The notes: a model not told the origin generated them from the letters alone. DNA of 64,000 nucleotides from Allobosea sp. BH3 (GCF_025499465.1 NZ_JAIMCA010000003.1:186001-250000), one strand, 5' to 3'; positions 52,474-64,000 are shown, counted from the first letter of the stretch. Made by a program: numbers and translations.

Positions 52474-52884
52474 ATGAAGGACTGGCTACTGCAGATCTTC
52501 ACCTGGTGGAACGGCCAGACCATCGGCACGCGTTTCCACACCTGGCGCTTTGGCGAGAAGGTCGGCGAGGACGAGTTTGGCAATGTCTATTACCGCACCG
52601 CGGGCGGGGTGAAGGACAAGGCGCTCGGCTTCCAGCGCCGCTGGGTGATCTACAAGGGCGATGCCGAGGCCTCCAAGGTGCCGCCGGGCTGGAATGGCTG
52701 GCTGCACCACACCGTCGATGTCGCGCCCTCCGAGGAAAGCTACCAGCCGCGCGAATGGCAGCAGCCGCACCAGCAGAACTGGACCGGCACCGCGCTGGCC
52801 TATCGCCCGCAGGGTTCGACGCTGGCCGAGGGCGAGCGTCCGGCCGCGACCGGCGACTACCAGGCCTGGACGCCGGGCCGCTGA
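52474..52884 (+). CDS. NADH:ubiquinone oxidoreductase accessory subunit NDUFA12
   Basis: A 136-residue protein from MKDWLLQIFTWWNGQTIGTR; an ATG 15 nt upstream is possible. The family core is clear: GEKVGEDEFGNVYYR, RRWVIYKGDAEASKVPPGWN and GWLHHTVD, with a Pro-rich acidic tail. This is the alphaproteobacterial homologue of mitochondrial complex I subunit B17.2, on the matrix/cytoplasmic arm. It is encoded away from the nuo operon, as usual. Confidence 0.95.
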   Translation: MKDWLLQIFTWWNGQTIGTRFHTWRFGEKVGEDEFGNVYYRTAGGVKDKALGFQRRWVIYKGDAEASKVPPGWNGWLHHTVDVAPSEESYQPREWQQPHQQNWTGTALAYRPQGSTLAEGERPAATGDYQAWTPGR

Positions 52885-52894
52885 GCGACGAAGG

Positions 52895-52919
52895 GCCGCC
52901 CTCGGGCGGCTTTTCTGTT
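52895..52919 (+). terminator. Rho-independent terminator after NDUFA12
   Basis: Stem GCCGCC and GGCGGC around a CTCG loop, followed by TTTTCTGTTT, ten bases after the stop codon. Confidence 0.85.
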
Positions 52920-53032
52920 TATGGGCGTGCGTGCGGGGGCTTTCAGCGGCGACGCCCTTTTTCCGCTGCGATTGCCGTGTTACTGCGCCCCGTCGCGGAT
53001 CTTCCGCGTTGTCGAAGAGATTCGCAGCCTTC

Positions 53033-53698
53033 ATGCCGTCGTTGTTCCGTTCCTCGCTCCTGACCGGCTTCGCCGCGAGCGCTGTCGCGACGCTGGTCGC
53101 GGCAGGGCCGGCACATGCGGACCGCATCAAGAATCCGACCGCGGTCTTCGCCGGGCTCGACAAGATCACCGGCCGGATCATCTCCTTCGAGGTCGCTGTC
53201 GATGAGACGGTGCAGTTCGGCGCGCTGCAACTGACGCCCCGCGTCTGCTGGACGCGCCCGCCGACCGAGGCGCCGCAGACCGATTCCTTCGTCGAGGTCG
53301 ACGAGGTGACCTTCAACAACGAGTACCGGCGCATCTTCACTGGCTGGATGTATGCGGCCAGTCCCGGGCTGCATGGTGTCGAGCACGCGATCTATGACGT
53401 CTGGCTGACCGACTGCAAAGGTGGCACCGAGGTCGTCGTCGATCCCAAGGAGCCCGAGGCGCCGCCGGTCCAGGATGAGCGCCGTCCGCGCACGTCTCCG
53501 CGCGATCCCAACCAGTTGCCGCCACCTGGCCAGCCCTTGCCTCCGGGGCAGGGCCTGCCTCCGGGGCAGGTCTTGCCTCCGGGCGCGCGCATCGATGTCG
53601 AGCCGCCGCGCGGCGTGCCGGTGCAGCCGCAGCGACCGAGCCAGCGCTTCTTCCCGACGAATCCGGTGCCGGGGCGCGACCCCGCCGGCGGCAACTGA
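53033..53698 (+). CDS. DUF2155 domain protein, secreted
   Basis: A 221-residue protein with signal peptide (MPSLFRSSLLTGFAASAVAT). The DUF2155 domain contains VFAGLDKITGRIISFEVAVD, VQFGALQLTPRVCWTRPPTE and RRIFTGWMYAASPGLHGVEH plus YDVWLTDCKG. It is followed by a Pro-rich tail with three LPPG-type repeats. DUF2155 genes often follow NDUFA12 in alphaproteobacteria, as here. Envelope protein; role unknown. Confidence 0.92.
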   Translation: MPSLFRSSLLTGFAASAVATLVAAGPAHADRIKNPTAVFAGLDKITGRIISFEVAVDETVQFGALQLTPRVCWTRPPTEAPQTDSFVEVDEVTFNNEYRRIFTGWMYAASPGLHGVEHAIYDVWLTDCKGGTEVVVDPKEPEAPPVQDERRPRTSPRDPNQLPPPGQPLPPGQGLPPGQVLPPGARIDVEPPRGVPVQPQRPSQRFFPTNPVPGRDPAGGN

Positions 53699-53770
53699 CT
53701 TCGGCAAGACTCGTCATTCGGGGGCTTGCACAGCAAGCGCCGGGAATAGCGGCGGCCCCAGCTTTAACGG

Positions 53771-54442
53771 TCAGAGTGCGGCGAGCGCTTCGGAGCCTGT
53801 GATCCGCGCCCCGCGCGGCCAGCGATACCAGTCGCCCTCGGTTCGCAGCGCGGCCTCGAGCCGCTGGCGATAGGCTTCGCGCGGGATCTCGATCGTGCCG
53901 AACTGGGCGAGATGGCCGGTCTGGAACTGGGTGTCGAGCAGGCGGTAGCCGCCGGCCTTGAGCCTTGCGACCAGATGGACGAGCGCGACCTTGGAGGCGT
54001 CCGTCTCGCGGTGGAACATGCTCTCGCCGAAGAAGGCCCCGCCGAGCGAGAGCCCGTAGAGCCCGCCGACGAGCCGGCCCTCGCGGCGGCACTCGACTGT
54101 ATGCACATGGCCCAGTGCGAAGAGTTCGCCGAAAATCTCGCGGATGCGCGGATTGATCCAGGTATCGGGCCGGTCCGGCCGGGCCTCGCCGCAAGCGGCA
54201 ATCACCGCCTCGAAATCCCGGTCGACCTCGATCTCGAAGCGGTCGGAGCGCACCGTGCGGGCAAGCCGGCCCGAGAGGTGGAAGCCATCGAGCGGAATGA
54301 CGCCGCGCAGCTCCGGCTCGACCCAGAACAGCCCCGGATCGTCGGCACTCTCTGCCATCGGGAAGATGCCGGCGGCATAGGCGCGCAGCATGATCTCCGG
54401 CGTGATCGCGGGCGAGCGGACGGGCACGGAACGGGCCTTCAT
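53771..54442 (-). CDS. aat: Leucyl/phenylalanyl-tRNA-protein transferase
   Basis: A 223-residue enzyme of the N-degron pathway that adds Leu or Phe to proteins with N-terminal Arg or Lys for ClpAP/S degradation. Start at [20 protein letters not shown]. Family motifs are [75 protein letters not shown] and [15 protein letters not shown]. Transcribed away from gyrA's 3' end on the same strand. Confidence 0.95.
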   Translation of the reverse strand: MKARSVPVRSPAITPEIMLRAYAAGIFPMAESADDPGLFWVEPELRGVIPLDGFHLSGRLARTVRSDRFEIEVDRDFEAVIAACGEARPDRPDTWINPRIREIFGELFALGHVHTVECRREGRLVGGLYGLSLGGAFFGESMFHRETDASKVALVHLVARLKAGGYRLLDTQFQTGHLAQFGTIEIPREAYRQRLEAALRTEGDWYRWPRGARITGSEALAAL

Positions 54443-54662
54443 GGGTGAATGGGAGCGCGGGGCGGGCGGCGTGTCAAACGGAACGGCAAGCGTCGTTCTC
54501 GGGGGAAGTGGAGCGCAGACCCGAGAATCTCCTGCAGGAAGAGGTGCCTCTTCTTCACGAGATGCTCGGAGCAAGCCCGAGCATGACAGCCAGCTGCTCC
54601 GTTCCGATGCCGGGATAGGGTCGGCGCCGGGCTCTCAGAGCGCGTCTGAAGAACCCGGCGTA

Positions 54663-54675
54663 GAAGGCTGACGAA

Positions 54676-54684
<9 letters not shown>
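54663..54684. terminator. Hairpin overlapping the gyrA stop codon
   Basis: Perfect 9-bp arms GAAGGCTGA and TCAGCCTTC with a 4-nt loop; the stop codon of gyrA is within the stem. No T-tract, so a terminator is possible but not certain. Confidence 0.45.
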
Positions 54685-57465
<2,781 letters not shown>

Positions 57466-57677
57466 AGGGAAATGTCCCGATTCCTGCTTGGTTTTCAACC
57501 TTCTGGCTAGCCGATTCCAGCGCAAGAGGCCAGCGAAACAGGGTTCTATCCAAGCAAAAATTAGATCAATTAAATCAGTTGCTTATGAGGTTTTCGCAAA
57601 GCGGCGCGGAGATGCTGCCATATTCCCGCCTCGGTTGACGCGTGACGGGCCGTTCGCGGCATGCGAAGTCACCATGC

Positions 57678-58310
57678 ATGTTCGTCGACTTCGCCACTTC
57701 AGCCCTCGTCACCATGCTCGTGACGCTCGATCCGCCGGGGCTCGCGCCGATCTTCCTGTCGTTGACGCGCGGCATGTCGAGCGCCGAGCGCCGGCAGGTC
57801 GCCGTGCGGGCGTGCATCATCGCCTTCGGCATCATGGGCTTCTTCGGTGTGGCGGGGGACGTGGTGCTGAAGGCGCTCGGCGTCTCGCTGCCGGCCTTCC
57901 GCATCGCGGGCGGGCTGCTGCTGTTCTGGATCGCCTTCGAGATGGTGTTCGAGCGCCGCAACGAGCGCAAGCAGCAGACGGCCGAGATCGCGATCACGCA
58001 GGACCATATCCGCAACGTCGCGGCCTTCCCGCTGGCAATCCCGCTGATGGCGGGCCCGGGCGCGCTGACGGCGATGATCCTGCTCGCCGGCCGGGCCGGC
58101 GGCGACCCGCTGCTGCTGGTGACACTGGCGGCGATCTGCGGGCTGGTGATCCTGAGCTGCCTTGCGGTCTTCCTGGCCGCCACGCCGATTGCGAGGCTGC
58201 TTGGAGTCACGGGCAATGTCGTGCTGACGCGCCTGCTGGGCGTGATCCTGGCGGCGCTCGCGGTGCAGTTCGTGATCGACGGGGTGAAGGCGACTGCGGG
58301 GCTGGGGTAG
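57678..58310 (+). CDS. MarC-family inner-membrane protein
   Basis: A 210-residue protein with six membrane segments: FATSALVTMLVTLDPPGLAP, ACIIAFGIMGFFGVAGD, GGLLLFWIAFEMVF, FPLAIPLMAGPGALTAMIL, AICGLVILSCLAVFLA and RLLGVILAALAVQFVIDGV. The DPPGLAP and IPLMAGPGA motifs define the MarC/UPF0056 family, whose transport role is unproven. Divergent from gyrA. Confidence 0.92.
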   Translation: MFVDFATSALVTMLVTLDPPGLAPIFLSLTRGMSSAERRQVAVRACIIAFGIMGFFGVAGDVVLKALGVSLPAFRIAGGLLLFWIAFEMVFERRNERKQQTAEIAITQDHIRNVAAFPLAIPLMAGPGALTAMILLAGRAGGDPLLLVTLAAICGLVILSCLAVFLAATPIARLLGVTGNVVLTRLLGVILAALAVQFVIDGVKATAGLG

Positions 58311-58330
58311 GGGGCTGCGCCTGCGGGCGC

Positions 58331-58825
58331 TCAGGCGAGATAACGCCTCAGATAGCCCGCGAACTTTCCGGCGAAGATGCCGGCCAGCGCACCTGACAGC
58401 CCCAGATCGAGCAGCTTGACGCCCGGATTCATCAGCGCATCGGGCGCGATGGCGTTCAGCACCCCGAAGACGTACCGGGCCGAGAAGGCGATCAGCACGA
58501 GTGGCAGGACAGTGTAGTCGGCCGGCCGGTGGATGACACCGCGGTCGCGGTCCGCAGTGACGCTCTGCCCGCGCAGCAGCAGCCAGCCGAGGCCGCCCCC
58601 AAGCGCGAAGGCGAGGAGCCACGGGACGATGCTCGCGAGGTCGACGCCGTAGAGCCGCGCGAGCTCGAAGAGCCCCCATATGGTCAGGACGCCCGGCACG
58701 ATCGCGAGCTGCGCCGGGGCGACATCCGCCGGCTGCAACGCCTTGACGCCGCGCCAGATCAGGAAAGCCAGCACAAACCAGACCCATGTCGGCGTGTGCC
58801 TGAAAATCTGGACAAACGTATCCAT
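58331..58825 (-). CDS. Small integral membrane protein (DUF6622-like)
   Basis: A 164-residue protein with about five membrane helices, beginning MDTFVQIFRHTPTWVWFVLA and containing WGLFELARLYGVD and RPADYTVLPLVLIAFSARY. The HTPTWVW start is typical of DUF6622, my best guess. No functional residue is apparent. Convergent with the MarC gene 20 nt away. Confidence 0.75.
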   Translation of the reverse strand: MDTFVQIFRHTPTWVWFVLAFLIWRGVKALQPADVAPAQLAIVPGVLTIWGLFELARLYGVDLASIVPWLLAFALGGGLGWLLLRGQSVTADRDRGVIHRPADYTVLPLVLIAFSARYVFGVLNAIAPDALMNPGVKLLDLGLSGALAGIFAGKFAGYLRRYLA

Positions 58826-58867
58826 CGCGTGCTGCCCGTTTCGGGATTGGAGCGGGGGCGTCAGGTC

Positions 58868-59269
58868 TCAGCGCGGAAAATGCTCCGTATGCATCTCTGC
58901 GGAACGCCCAAAATAAACAACTCGTCGGCCGGGGAAAGAGACGATGTAGCCGGCGCAGCCGGCCTCGACGGCCTGCCGGCAGAAGCCGTCATAGCTGTAG
59001 CCGGGAGCGTTTGCCTGCGCGGCTCGCACGGCTGCCTCGATCGCGGCGGTGTCGAAGGTGGCAGCCACGGGGCCGTGAGCCTTCGGGGCCGCCAATTCGA
59101 TGCCGTCTCCATCCTCGGGATAGTAGACTGCGACCGCGCGCCGGTAGTCGACGAGGTATCCTTCGAAACCGGCTGTCCTCAGCGTCTGCACGATGTCGGG
59201 GAACGCCATCGTGCCGGCGTAGGACGCCACGAGGCAATCGCGAGCCACGGTGACCTTCTGCATGTCCAT
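58868..59269 (-). CDS. DUF1398 family protein
   Basis: A 133-residue soluble protein; the ATG at MDMQKVTVARD has AAGGAA upstream. Features: FPDIVQTLRTAGFEGYLVDY, YPEDGDGIEL, YSYDGFCRQAVEAGCAGYIV and YFGRSAEMHTEHFP. This matches DUF1398, small proteins of unknown role often next to MarR regulators. Follows the MarR gene by 45 nt on the same strand. Confidence 0.85.
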   Translation of the reverse strand: MDMQKVTVARDCLVASYAGTMAFPDIVQTLRTAGFEGYLVDYRRAVAVYYPEDGDGIELAAPKAHGPVAATFDTAAIEAAVRAAQANAPGYSYDGFCRQAVEAGCAGYIVSFPGRRVVYFGRSAEMHTEHFPR

Positions 59270-59314
59270 GGCGGCTTTCCTTCTTGGGTTGCATGTCTTG
59301 GCAGGCACAGCGGC

Positions 59315-59770
59315 TCAGGAGACCGGAGGGTCCTTGAGGCCGTGCCGCTGGGCGACGAGCTTCAGGAGCCGGTCGAGCTCGGCGCGGTCGCTCACCGAAA
59401 GGGTGTCGAAGAAGGCCGCGTCATTCTCGTCGGCGAGAGCGGCGAGAGCGGGAACGAGGTCGCGCCCGGCCGCTGTCAGGGAGAGCCACTGCCCGCGCGC
59501 GTCCCGTTCATCGTCGCGCCGCAGCAGCAGGCCCTTGGCGATCAGGCGCTCGGCGAGCTTGCTGATGGCGCCGCGCGTCATGCCCATGCGTTCGGACAGT
59601 CTGATCGGAGCGATCCGATCGACCTCATAGACCTCCCGCAGGAGGACCCACTCCCCGACCGTGACGCCTCGATCCTCCACCCGCCTGGCGAAACTGAGCG
59701 AAACCTGGTTCGAGACCAGCCTCAACCAATAGCCGAGATGATCGGTGAGCTGTGAAGGTAAGGCCGCCAC
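59315..59770 (-). CDS. MarR-family transcriptional regulator
   Basis: A 151-residue winged-helix protein: VTVGEWVLLREVYEVDRIAP, SERMGMTRGAISKLAERLIA, then RDDERDARGQWLSLTAAGRD for the wing. A long inverted repeat begins 12 nt upstream of its start (59782-59825) and is likely its own operator. Probably controls itself and the DUF1398 gene. Confidence 0.92.
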   Translation of the reverse strand: MAALPSQLTDHLGYWLRLVSNQVSLSFARRVEDRGVTVGEWVLLREVYEVDRIAPIRLSERMGMTRGAISKLAERLIAKGLLLRRDDERDARGQWLSLTAAGRDLVPALAALADENDAAFFDTLSVSDRAELDRLLKLVAQRHGLKDPPVS

Positions 59771-59781
59771 GAGAACTCCAT

Positions 59782-59825
59782 ATGTTGACTTGGAAACAAT
59801 CAGAAGAATGTTTCCTAGTCAACAT
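59782..59825. promoter_or_regulatory. MarR autoregulatory palindrome
   Basis: Arms ATGTTGACTTGGAAACA and TGTTTCCTAGTCAACAT match at 16 of 17 positions around a 10-bp centre. Each arm contains TTGACT, also usable as a -35 box on either strand, so bound MarR would block polymerase. Confidence 0.8.
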
Positions 59826-60439
59826 TGATCGAGCGGGCGGGGCGCACCCTGATCCAGAGCATCCCGCTCCTGTCGCCTTCGGGACTTTATCCCCGGCGTT
59901 CCGGCCGGTGCCTATCCTCGCCCTGTCCTGCCCGACCAAGGGGGCTTCGCGAGGCATCGTGCGGCCGGGTGGGATGGCGGTGTTCCGGGTTTTCGTCGCT
60001 GGTGGCGGGGCTCGGAAGGGTCTTCTCGCTGCCGGGCCGAACAGGCAGGCCCGGTCGTGCTCAGGCGAGCGGAACCACAAGAGAACCGCGCGCGGGGTTC
60101 GGGCGGGGCCGGCAGGCGCCGCATCGACTTCGACCCTCGACATCGACATTCGGCACGCGGCTCAAGCCGTGCGCCGACCGGACCCCGCGCATCCCCTTGG
60201 ATGTGAAGAGCCCGAAACCCCGCGGCGAAAGCCGGACGGGGGCTTTCTGCCTGCATCGCATCGTCGGGACGGGGTCTGCATCGAGGCGGCGTCATGCCGC
60301 CAGCATATTGCCTTCGGGATTCGGCGAGGAACCGACGAGTGTGTCCACGAAAGATCCTTGCAGATGGCACGGCCAATTGCAGCGCCTCTTTCGTGCGTCC
60401 GGCGATACTGTTTCGACAGGAAGCACTTCGAGGCTGTGA
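59826..60439. other. Intergenic region, no convincing gene
   Basis: About 610 bases. Long plus-strand frames exist but have the composition expected of GC-rich noncoding DNA and no motif. A GC-rich hairpin-like segment with GAGCCCGAAACCCCGCGGCG and a later GGGGGCTTTCT is at 60207-60247 and could be a terminator or remnant. Confidence 0.4.
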
Positions 60440-61609
60440 ATGGGGCAGGCGGTGACGATCGAGCTCGAAACTCTGGTGCAGGATATGACGGCCTGGAGGC
60501 GTGATCTGCACGCGCATCCCGAGTTCGGCTTCGAGGAGAAGCGTACCAGCGCCTTCGTCGCGGACAAGCTGCGGGAATTCGGGCTCGACGAGGTCGTCAC
60601 CGATATCGGCGGCACGGGCGTCGTGGGCACGCTGAAGCGGGGAGGCGGAAACCGGTGCATCGCGCTGCGGGCCGATATGGACGCTCTGCGCATACCGGAG
60701 CAGGGCGCATTGCCCTACCGTTCCCAGAATGCCGGCGTGATGCATGCCTGCGGCCATGACGGCCATACCGCCATGCTGCTCGGCGCCGCCAAGCTGCTGG
60801 CGGCCGATGGCGGCTTCGACGGTACGGTTCGTTTCATCTTCCAGCCAGCGGAGGAGTGGGGGCGAGGCGCGCTCGCAATGCTCGACGATGGCATCCTGGA
60901 GCGCTTCCCGTTCCAGGAGATCTATGGACTGCACAATGCGCCCGGCCTGCCCGTCGGCAGTTTCCAGACCCGTCCGGGCGCGATCATGTCGGCGGAGGAC
61001 AATTTCGAGATCGTGCTGCGCGGGGTCGGAGGCCATGCCGCCCGTCCTCAGGCCGGCAAGGAAACGCTGGTCGCGGCGTGCGCCCTCGTGATGAGCCTCC
61101 AGACCATCGTCTCGCGCCGGTTGAGCCCCGCCGAGATCGCCGTCGTTTCAGTCACCGAACTGATCACTGACGGAACGCGCAATGCGCTGCCGGGGGAAGC
61201 GCGCATCCTGGGCGATGCGCGCAGCTTCAACCCCGAAGTCAGCGCGGATATCGAGCAGCAGATGCGCGTCATCGCCGAGGGCGTTGCGCGCGCCTATCGT
61301 GTCGAGCAATCCGTGACCTATACGCGCGAGTTCGTGCCGCTCCTGAACGATTCCGCGCTGACGCAGGAGGCCCTGAGCGTCGCGCAAGGCCTGTTTGGCC
61401 CCGATAGTGTCTCGGTCGCGTCCGAGCCTTTCACCGGCTCGGAAGACTTTGCCCGCTTCCTCGACCATGTGCCGGGCTGCTTCGTCTTTCTCGGCAACGG
61501 CGACAGCGCGCCGCTGCACAATCCCCGCTACGATTTCGACGATGCAGGCCTGGTCCACGGGGCGCGTTTCCACGCCGGGATCGTCCGCAGCCGCCTGCCA
61601 GTCGGATGA
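60440..61609 (+). CDS. M20-family amidohydrolase (aminoacylase/hippurate hydrolase type)
   Basis: A 389-residue zinc amidohydrolase: DLHAHPEFGFEEKRTSAFVA, ALRADMDALRIPEQ, MHACGHDGHTAMLLGAAK (metal Cys/His), FIFQPAEEWGRGA (catalytic/metal Glu), HNAPGLPVGSF and FTGSEDFARFLDHVPGCFVF. This is the M20D group that hydrolyses N-acyl amino acids, hippurate or IAA conjugates. GAGG is 7 nt before the ATG. Substrate unknown; transcribed alone. Confidence 0.92.
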   Translation: MGQAVTIELETLVQDMTAWRRDLHAHPEFGFEEKRTSAFVADKLREFGLDEVVTDIGGTGVVGTLKRGGGNRCIALRADMDALRIPEQGALPYRSQNAGVMHACGHDGHTAMLLGAAKLLAADGGFDGTVRFIFQPAEEWGRGALAMLDDGILERFPFQEIYGLHNAPGLPVGSFQTRPGAIMSAEDNFEIVLRGVGGHAARPQAGKETLVAACALVMSLQTIVSRRLSPAEIAVVSVTELITDGTRNALPGEARILGDARSFNPEVSADIEQQMRVIAEGVARAYRVEQSVTYTREFVPLLNDSALTQEALSVAQGLFGPDSVSVASEPFTGSEDFARFLDHVPGCFVFLGNGDSAPLHNPRYDFDDAGLVHGARFHAGIVRSRLPVG

Positions 61610-61641
61610 CCCTGCCGGTCGACGGCAGATCGGGCGAGCGA

Positions 61642-62820
61642 CTACTTATCGAGAAAGGCCCGGATCGCGCCTTCCGCCTGCTTCATCGAGATCACGCCGT
61701 CGAGATGGCCGCGGGCGCCCTCGATGGTGACATGGGTGATCTCGCGCCCGGCGTCCTGCGCCGCCTTCACCGTGCGAGCGACCATGTCCGGCGTGAAGAC
61801 CAGATCCTTCGGCTGGGTCACGAGCAGCATGGGCGCGCGGATCTTCGCCATCCCGTCCGCCAGCGACGTGCCGCCGGCGGCGAAGAGCTGGTTCGCCTTG
61901 ACGAGGTAGAGGAAGTGGTTGGCGTCCGAGACCTTGGCGCGGGCCTCGCCGGCATTGTCGAGCACGCTCTGCACCTGGAACCTGTTGCGCAGCGCCGCGG
62001 CGGGGTTTTCCCCCTCCTTTGCCGGGCGGCGGCCGAAGGTGGCATTGGCCCAGTCCTGATGGTTGGCCTGCAGCGTCACGGCGGTGAGCGCCTTTGAGAG
62101 GCCGGCGAGCGGCGGGGCCTTGCCGTAATAGTCGCCGCCGTTCCAGTTGGGGTCGACGAGGATCGGCGCGGCCCAGACGTCGAGCCAGCCGATCAGCATG
62201 GCGTCGGCCTCGGCCGCGCCGATCACCGGCATGGCCTTTGCCACCATCTCGGGATAGCTCGCTGCCCATTCGAAGGTCTGCAGCGAGCCCATGGAGGGGC
62301 CGGCGACCAGCGCGAGTTTCCGGATGCCCAGGCTTTCGACCAGCGCCTTCTGCACCTCGACGAAGTCGCGGATGGTGACGACGGGGAAGTTCAGCGCATA
62401 GGGCTTGCCGGTGTCGGGGTCGATCGAGGCCGGCCCGGTGGTCGTGGTCTTCGGATCGCCGGTGTTGAGGTTCACCAGCGTGTCCGAGGCGATGACGAAA
62501 TACTTGTTCGTGTCGATCGCCTTGCCGGGGCCGATGATCGCATCCCAATAGCCGGGCTGCGCATCTTTGGCGTCGTATTTGCCGGCCGCGTGCGAATTAG
62601 CCGAGAAGAAATGGCAGATCAGCACGGCATTGGATCGGTCGGCGTTGAGCGCGCCGTAGCTTTCCCAGCCGACGCGGACCTGCTTCAGCGTCCGCCCGCC
62701 CTGAGTGGTGAAGCTCGGCAGCTCGAAGACCTTCTTCTCGACGATCAGTTCCTGCGCGCCCGCCATTCCCGCTGCCATCCATCCTGCGAGGGCGAGGGCG
62801 CCCGTGATCCAGAGCTTCAT
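61642..62820 (-). CDS. Secreted MetX-like alpha/beta hydrolase
   Basis: A 392-residue alpha/beta-hydrolase of the homoserine O-acetyltransferase-like group. The nucleophile is in VAGPSMGSLQTFEWAASYPE, with Asp in TQPKDLVFTPD and His in ARGHLDGV. Unlike cytoplasmic MetX it has a signal peptide (MKLWITGALALAGWMAAGMA, then AQE), so it acts in the periplasm and is unlikely to make methionine. Real reaction unknown; ester hydrolysis or acyl transfer possible. Confidence 0.88.
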   Translation of the reverse strand: MKLWITGALALAGWMAAGMAGAQELIVEKKVFELPSFTTQGGRTLKQVRVGWESYGALNADRSNAVLICHFFSANSHAAGKYDAKDAQPGYWDAIIGPGKAIDTNKYFVIASDTLVNLNTGDPKTTTTGPASIDPDTGKPYALNFPVVTIRDFVEVQKALVESLGIRKLALVAGPSMGSLQTFEWAASYPEMVAKAMPVIGAAEADAMLIGWLDVWAAPILVDPNWNGGDYYGKAPPLAGLSKALTAVTLQANHQDWANATFGRRPAKEGENPAAALRNRFQVQSVLDNAGEARAKVSDANHFLYLVKANQLFAAGGTSLADGMAKIRAPMLLVTQPKDLVFTPDMVARTVKAAQDAGREITHVTIEGARGHLDGVISMKQAEGAIRAFLDK

Positions 62821-62901
62821 TTGCGCGTCCCTTTCCCTATGGCCGTCATGCGGCCTTGCCGCATCAGAGCGGATTTCGGAGGAAGGGGAAAGCGGGCTCG
62901 C

Positions 62902-64000
62902 TCAGCGGGTGAGAAGAAGGGTGGCGCCGGCCGGGCTGACGACAGCCTCCGTCTCGATATCGAAGAGCGGGGCGTCGACCGGGCCCTTGAGCAGGAAGGG
63001 CAGTTTCAGCGGCCCGGTGGTGGAGGTCAGCGAGGCCGCCATGTCGAGCACGCGGCTGCGCAGCGAGGCCTGGCCGATGAGGTTCAGGCGATAGCTCTGA
63101 CCGCTCATCTGCGCTTCGTTGAGGAAGAGCTGGCCGCCGCCGATGCTCGCATTGGCCGTGAGGTTCTCGAAAGGCGTCTTGCCCTGCCGCCAGTCGCGCA
63201 GCGCCTGGGCCGGGCTGCGCTCGGCGCGCCGCAGGAGGTCCGCGAGCGCCACGCCACCGAGTTCACCCTGCCGGACCGAGAGGCCGGTGCGGCCGGTGAA
63301 TGAGCCAAGCAGCTCGTCGAAATTGCGGCCGGCTCCGTCCAGCGCGAGCTGGAAACCGCCGGTGCCGGAAAGGCGCGCGAGCTGTGGCAGGTCTCCGGCG
63401 GCCTGCCCGATATTCACCTTCTCGGCGCCGGCCTGGATCTTGACGTCGACGCCGGTCGGCGCGGTCACCGCCAGCAGGCGTGCCTTGACGTTCCCGCCAT
63501 AGGCCGAAGCCCGCAGCAGCCCCGTCTCGAAGCGCCCTTTCTTGACCAGCAGATAGGTCGCGACATCGGCCAGCCGGGCGCCGTTGATCCGGGCGGCATC
63601 GACGGAGATGCGCAGGTCAATCTCGCGTCCGGTCCAGCCGTCGAGATTGAAGGGGCTGGTATCGGCCGCGTCGACGGCGGGGATTGGCAGGCGGTCGAAG
63701 AGGCGGCCGAGGTCGAGCGTGGCGCCTGCGAGCGTGCCCGAGAGCGCGAAACGCCCGGCATTCTCCGACAGCTTCAGGACGCCGTCGAGCCGCTCGCCAT
63801 CGAGGCTGGCGACGGCGTTGTTGAACGAGGCCTCGTGCGGCTTGATCTGGAGTTCCGCCGAGAGAGAGAGCGCGCCCAGCGCCGTGGAGAGGCGGGAGTT
63901 CTCGCCGAACCAGCCCAGAAGCTGCGGCACGGACGGGGTGGAGAGCGCGAGCTGGCCGTTGATCACGGACTCGTCCGGCCCGGAGCGGCTGCCGTCGAAG
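62902..64000 (-). CDS. AsmA-family protein, C-terminal part (5' end outside window)
   Basis: The frame is open through the window edge, so 366 C-terminal residues are seen; the GTG at 63966 is internal. AsmA_2-type features: FNNAVASLDGERLDGVLKLS, LDGWTGREIDLRISVDAARI, FQLALDGAGRNFDELLGSFT and a C-terminal FLLKGPVDAPLFDIETEAVV. Such envelope proteins are bridge-like lipid transporters or outer-membrane biogenesis factors, anchored at their (missing) N-terminus. Confidence 0.85.
   Translation of the reverse strand, partial: FDGSRSGPDESVINGQLALSTPSVPQLLGWFGENSRLSTALGALSLSAELQIKPHEASFNNAVASLDGERLDGVLKLSENAGRFALSGTLAGATLDLGRLFDRLPIPAVDAADTSPFNLDGWTGREIDLRISVDAARINGARLADVATYLLVKKGRFETGLLRASAYGGNVKARLLAVTAPTGVDVKIQAGAEKVNIGQAAGDLPQLARLSGTGGFQLALDGAGRNFDELLGSFTGRTGLSVRQGELGGVALADLLRRAERSPAQALRDWRQGKTPFENLTANASIGGGQLFLNEAQMSGQSYRLNLIGQASLRSRVLDMAASLTSTTGPLKLPFLLKGPVDAPLFDIETEAVVSPAGATLLLTR

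Noticed and set aside
59752..60504. 250-codon plus-strand frame before the M20 gene
   Set aside because: It starts inside the MarR gene, runs through the operator and overlaps the M20 start in another frame; no motif.

Overview
The window is GC-rich, densely coded alphaproteobacterial chromosome. An NDUFA12-type complex I accessory subunit, a DUF2155 protein, a B12-dependent ribonucleotide reductase with a C-terminal zinc ribbon, form II Mo-hydroxylases and GyrA/Aat of alphaproteobacterial type point to Hyphomicrobiales. A Bosea-like genus is my guess from general resemblance; no search was run.

Left part (1-18 kb). After the tail of a LuxR-type regulator comes a leftward MoxR-Bat operon (MoxR ATPase, DUF58, DUF4381, two VWA membrane proteins, a TPR protein and a BatD-like protein). 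A leftward periplasmic module follows: arylsulfatase, DUF1254/DUF1214 protein, HAD phosphatase, an interrupted Gly-rich protein and a formylglycine-generating enzyme with both active-site cysteines. Beyond a winged-helix-like regulator, rightward genes encode an outer-membrane SphA/MetA-type protein, a secreted protein and a second DUF1254 protein. A 13-bp tandem motif, GTWACNGTTACCG, lies upstream of four of these units, always pointing at the downstream gene. This suggests one regulon tying the MoxR-Bat machinery to sulfatase maturation and envelope genes; it is the most interesting signal here. The C-terminal remnant of a second sulfatase lies beside one site.

Middle (18-38 kb) is accessory. 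A Ugp-like ABC importer operon ending in a DeoR repressor diverges from a GpdQ-like metallophosphoesterase, suggesting glycerophosphodiester or glycerol-phosphate use. Then come several regulator/oxidoreductase pairs (LysR/SDR, MerR/aldo-keto reductase, LysR/SDR, AraC/SDR), some with clear operators. Decay is visible: a frameshifted LysR gene, a multiply disrupted gene near 35 kb, and copies of a short degenerate intergenic repeat. A 42-residue lipoprotein gene at 30.1-30.2 kb is easily missed.

38-47.5 kb holds one tight operon: a three-subunit molybdenum hydroxylase (CoxM/S/L-like), a complete branched-chain-amino-acid-type ABC importer and a CoxG-like protein, divergent from a TetR repressor with two matching operators. 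It looks like an import-and-hydroxylate pathway for an unknown compound.

47.9-64 kb is mostly core: nrdJ, NDUFA12, DUF2155, aat, gyrA, a MarC protein, small membrane and DUF1398 proteins with a MarR regulator and a strong palindromic operator, an M20 amidohydrolase, a secreted MetX-like alpha/beta hydrolase and the end of an AsmA-family gene running off the window.
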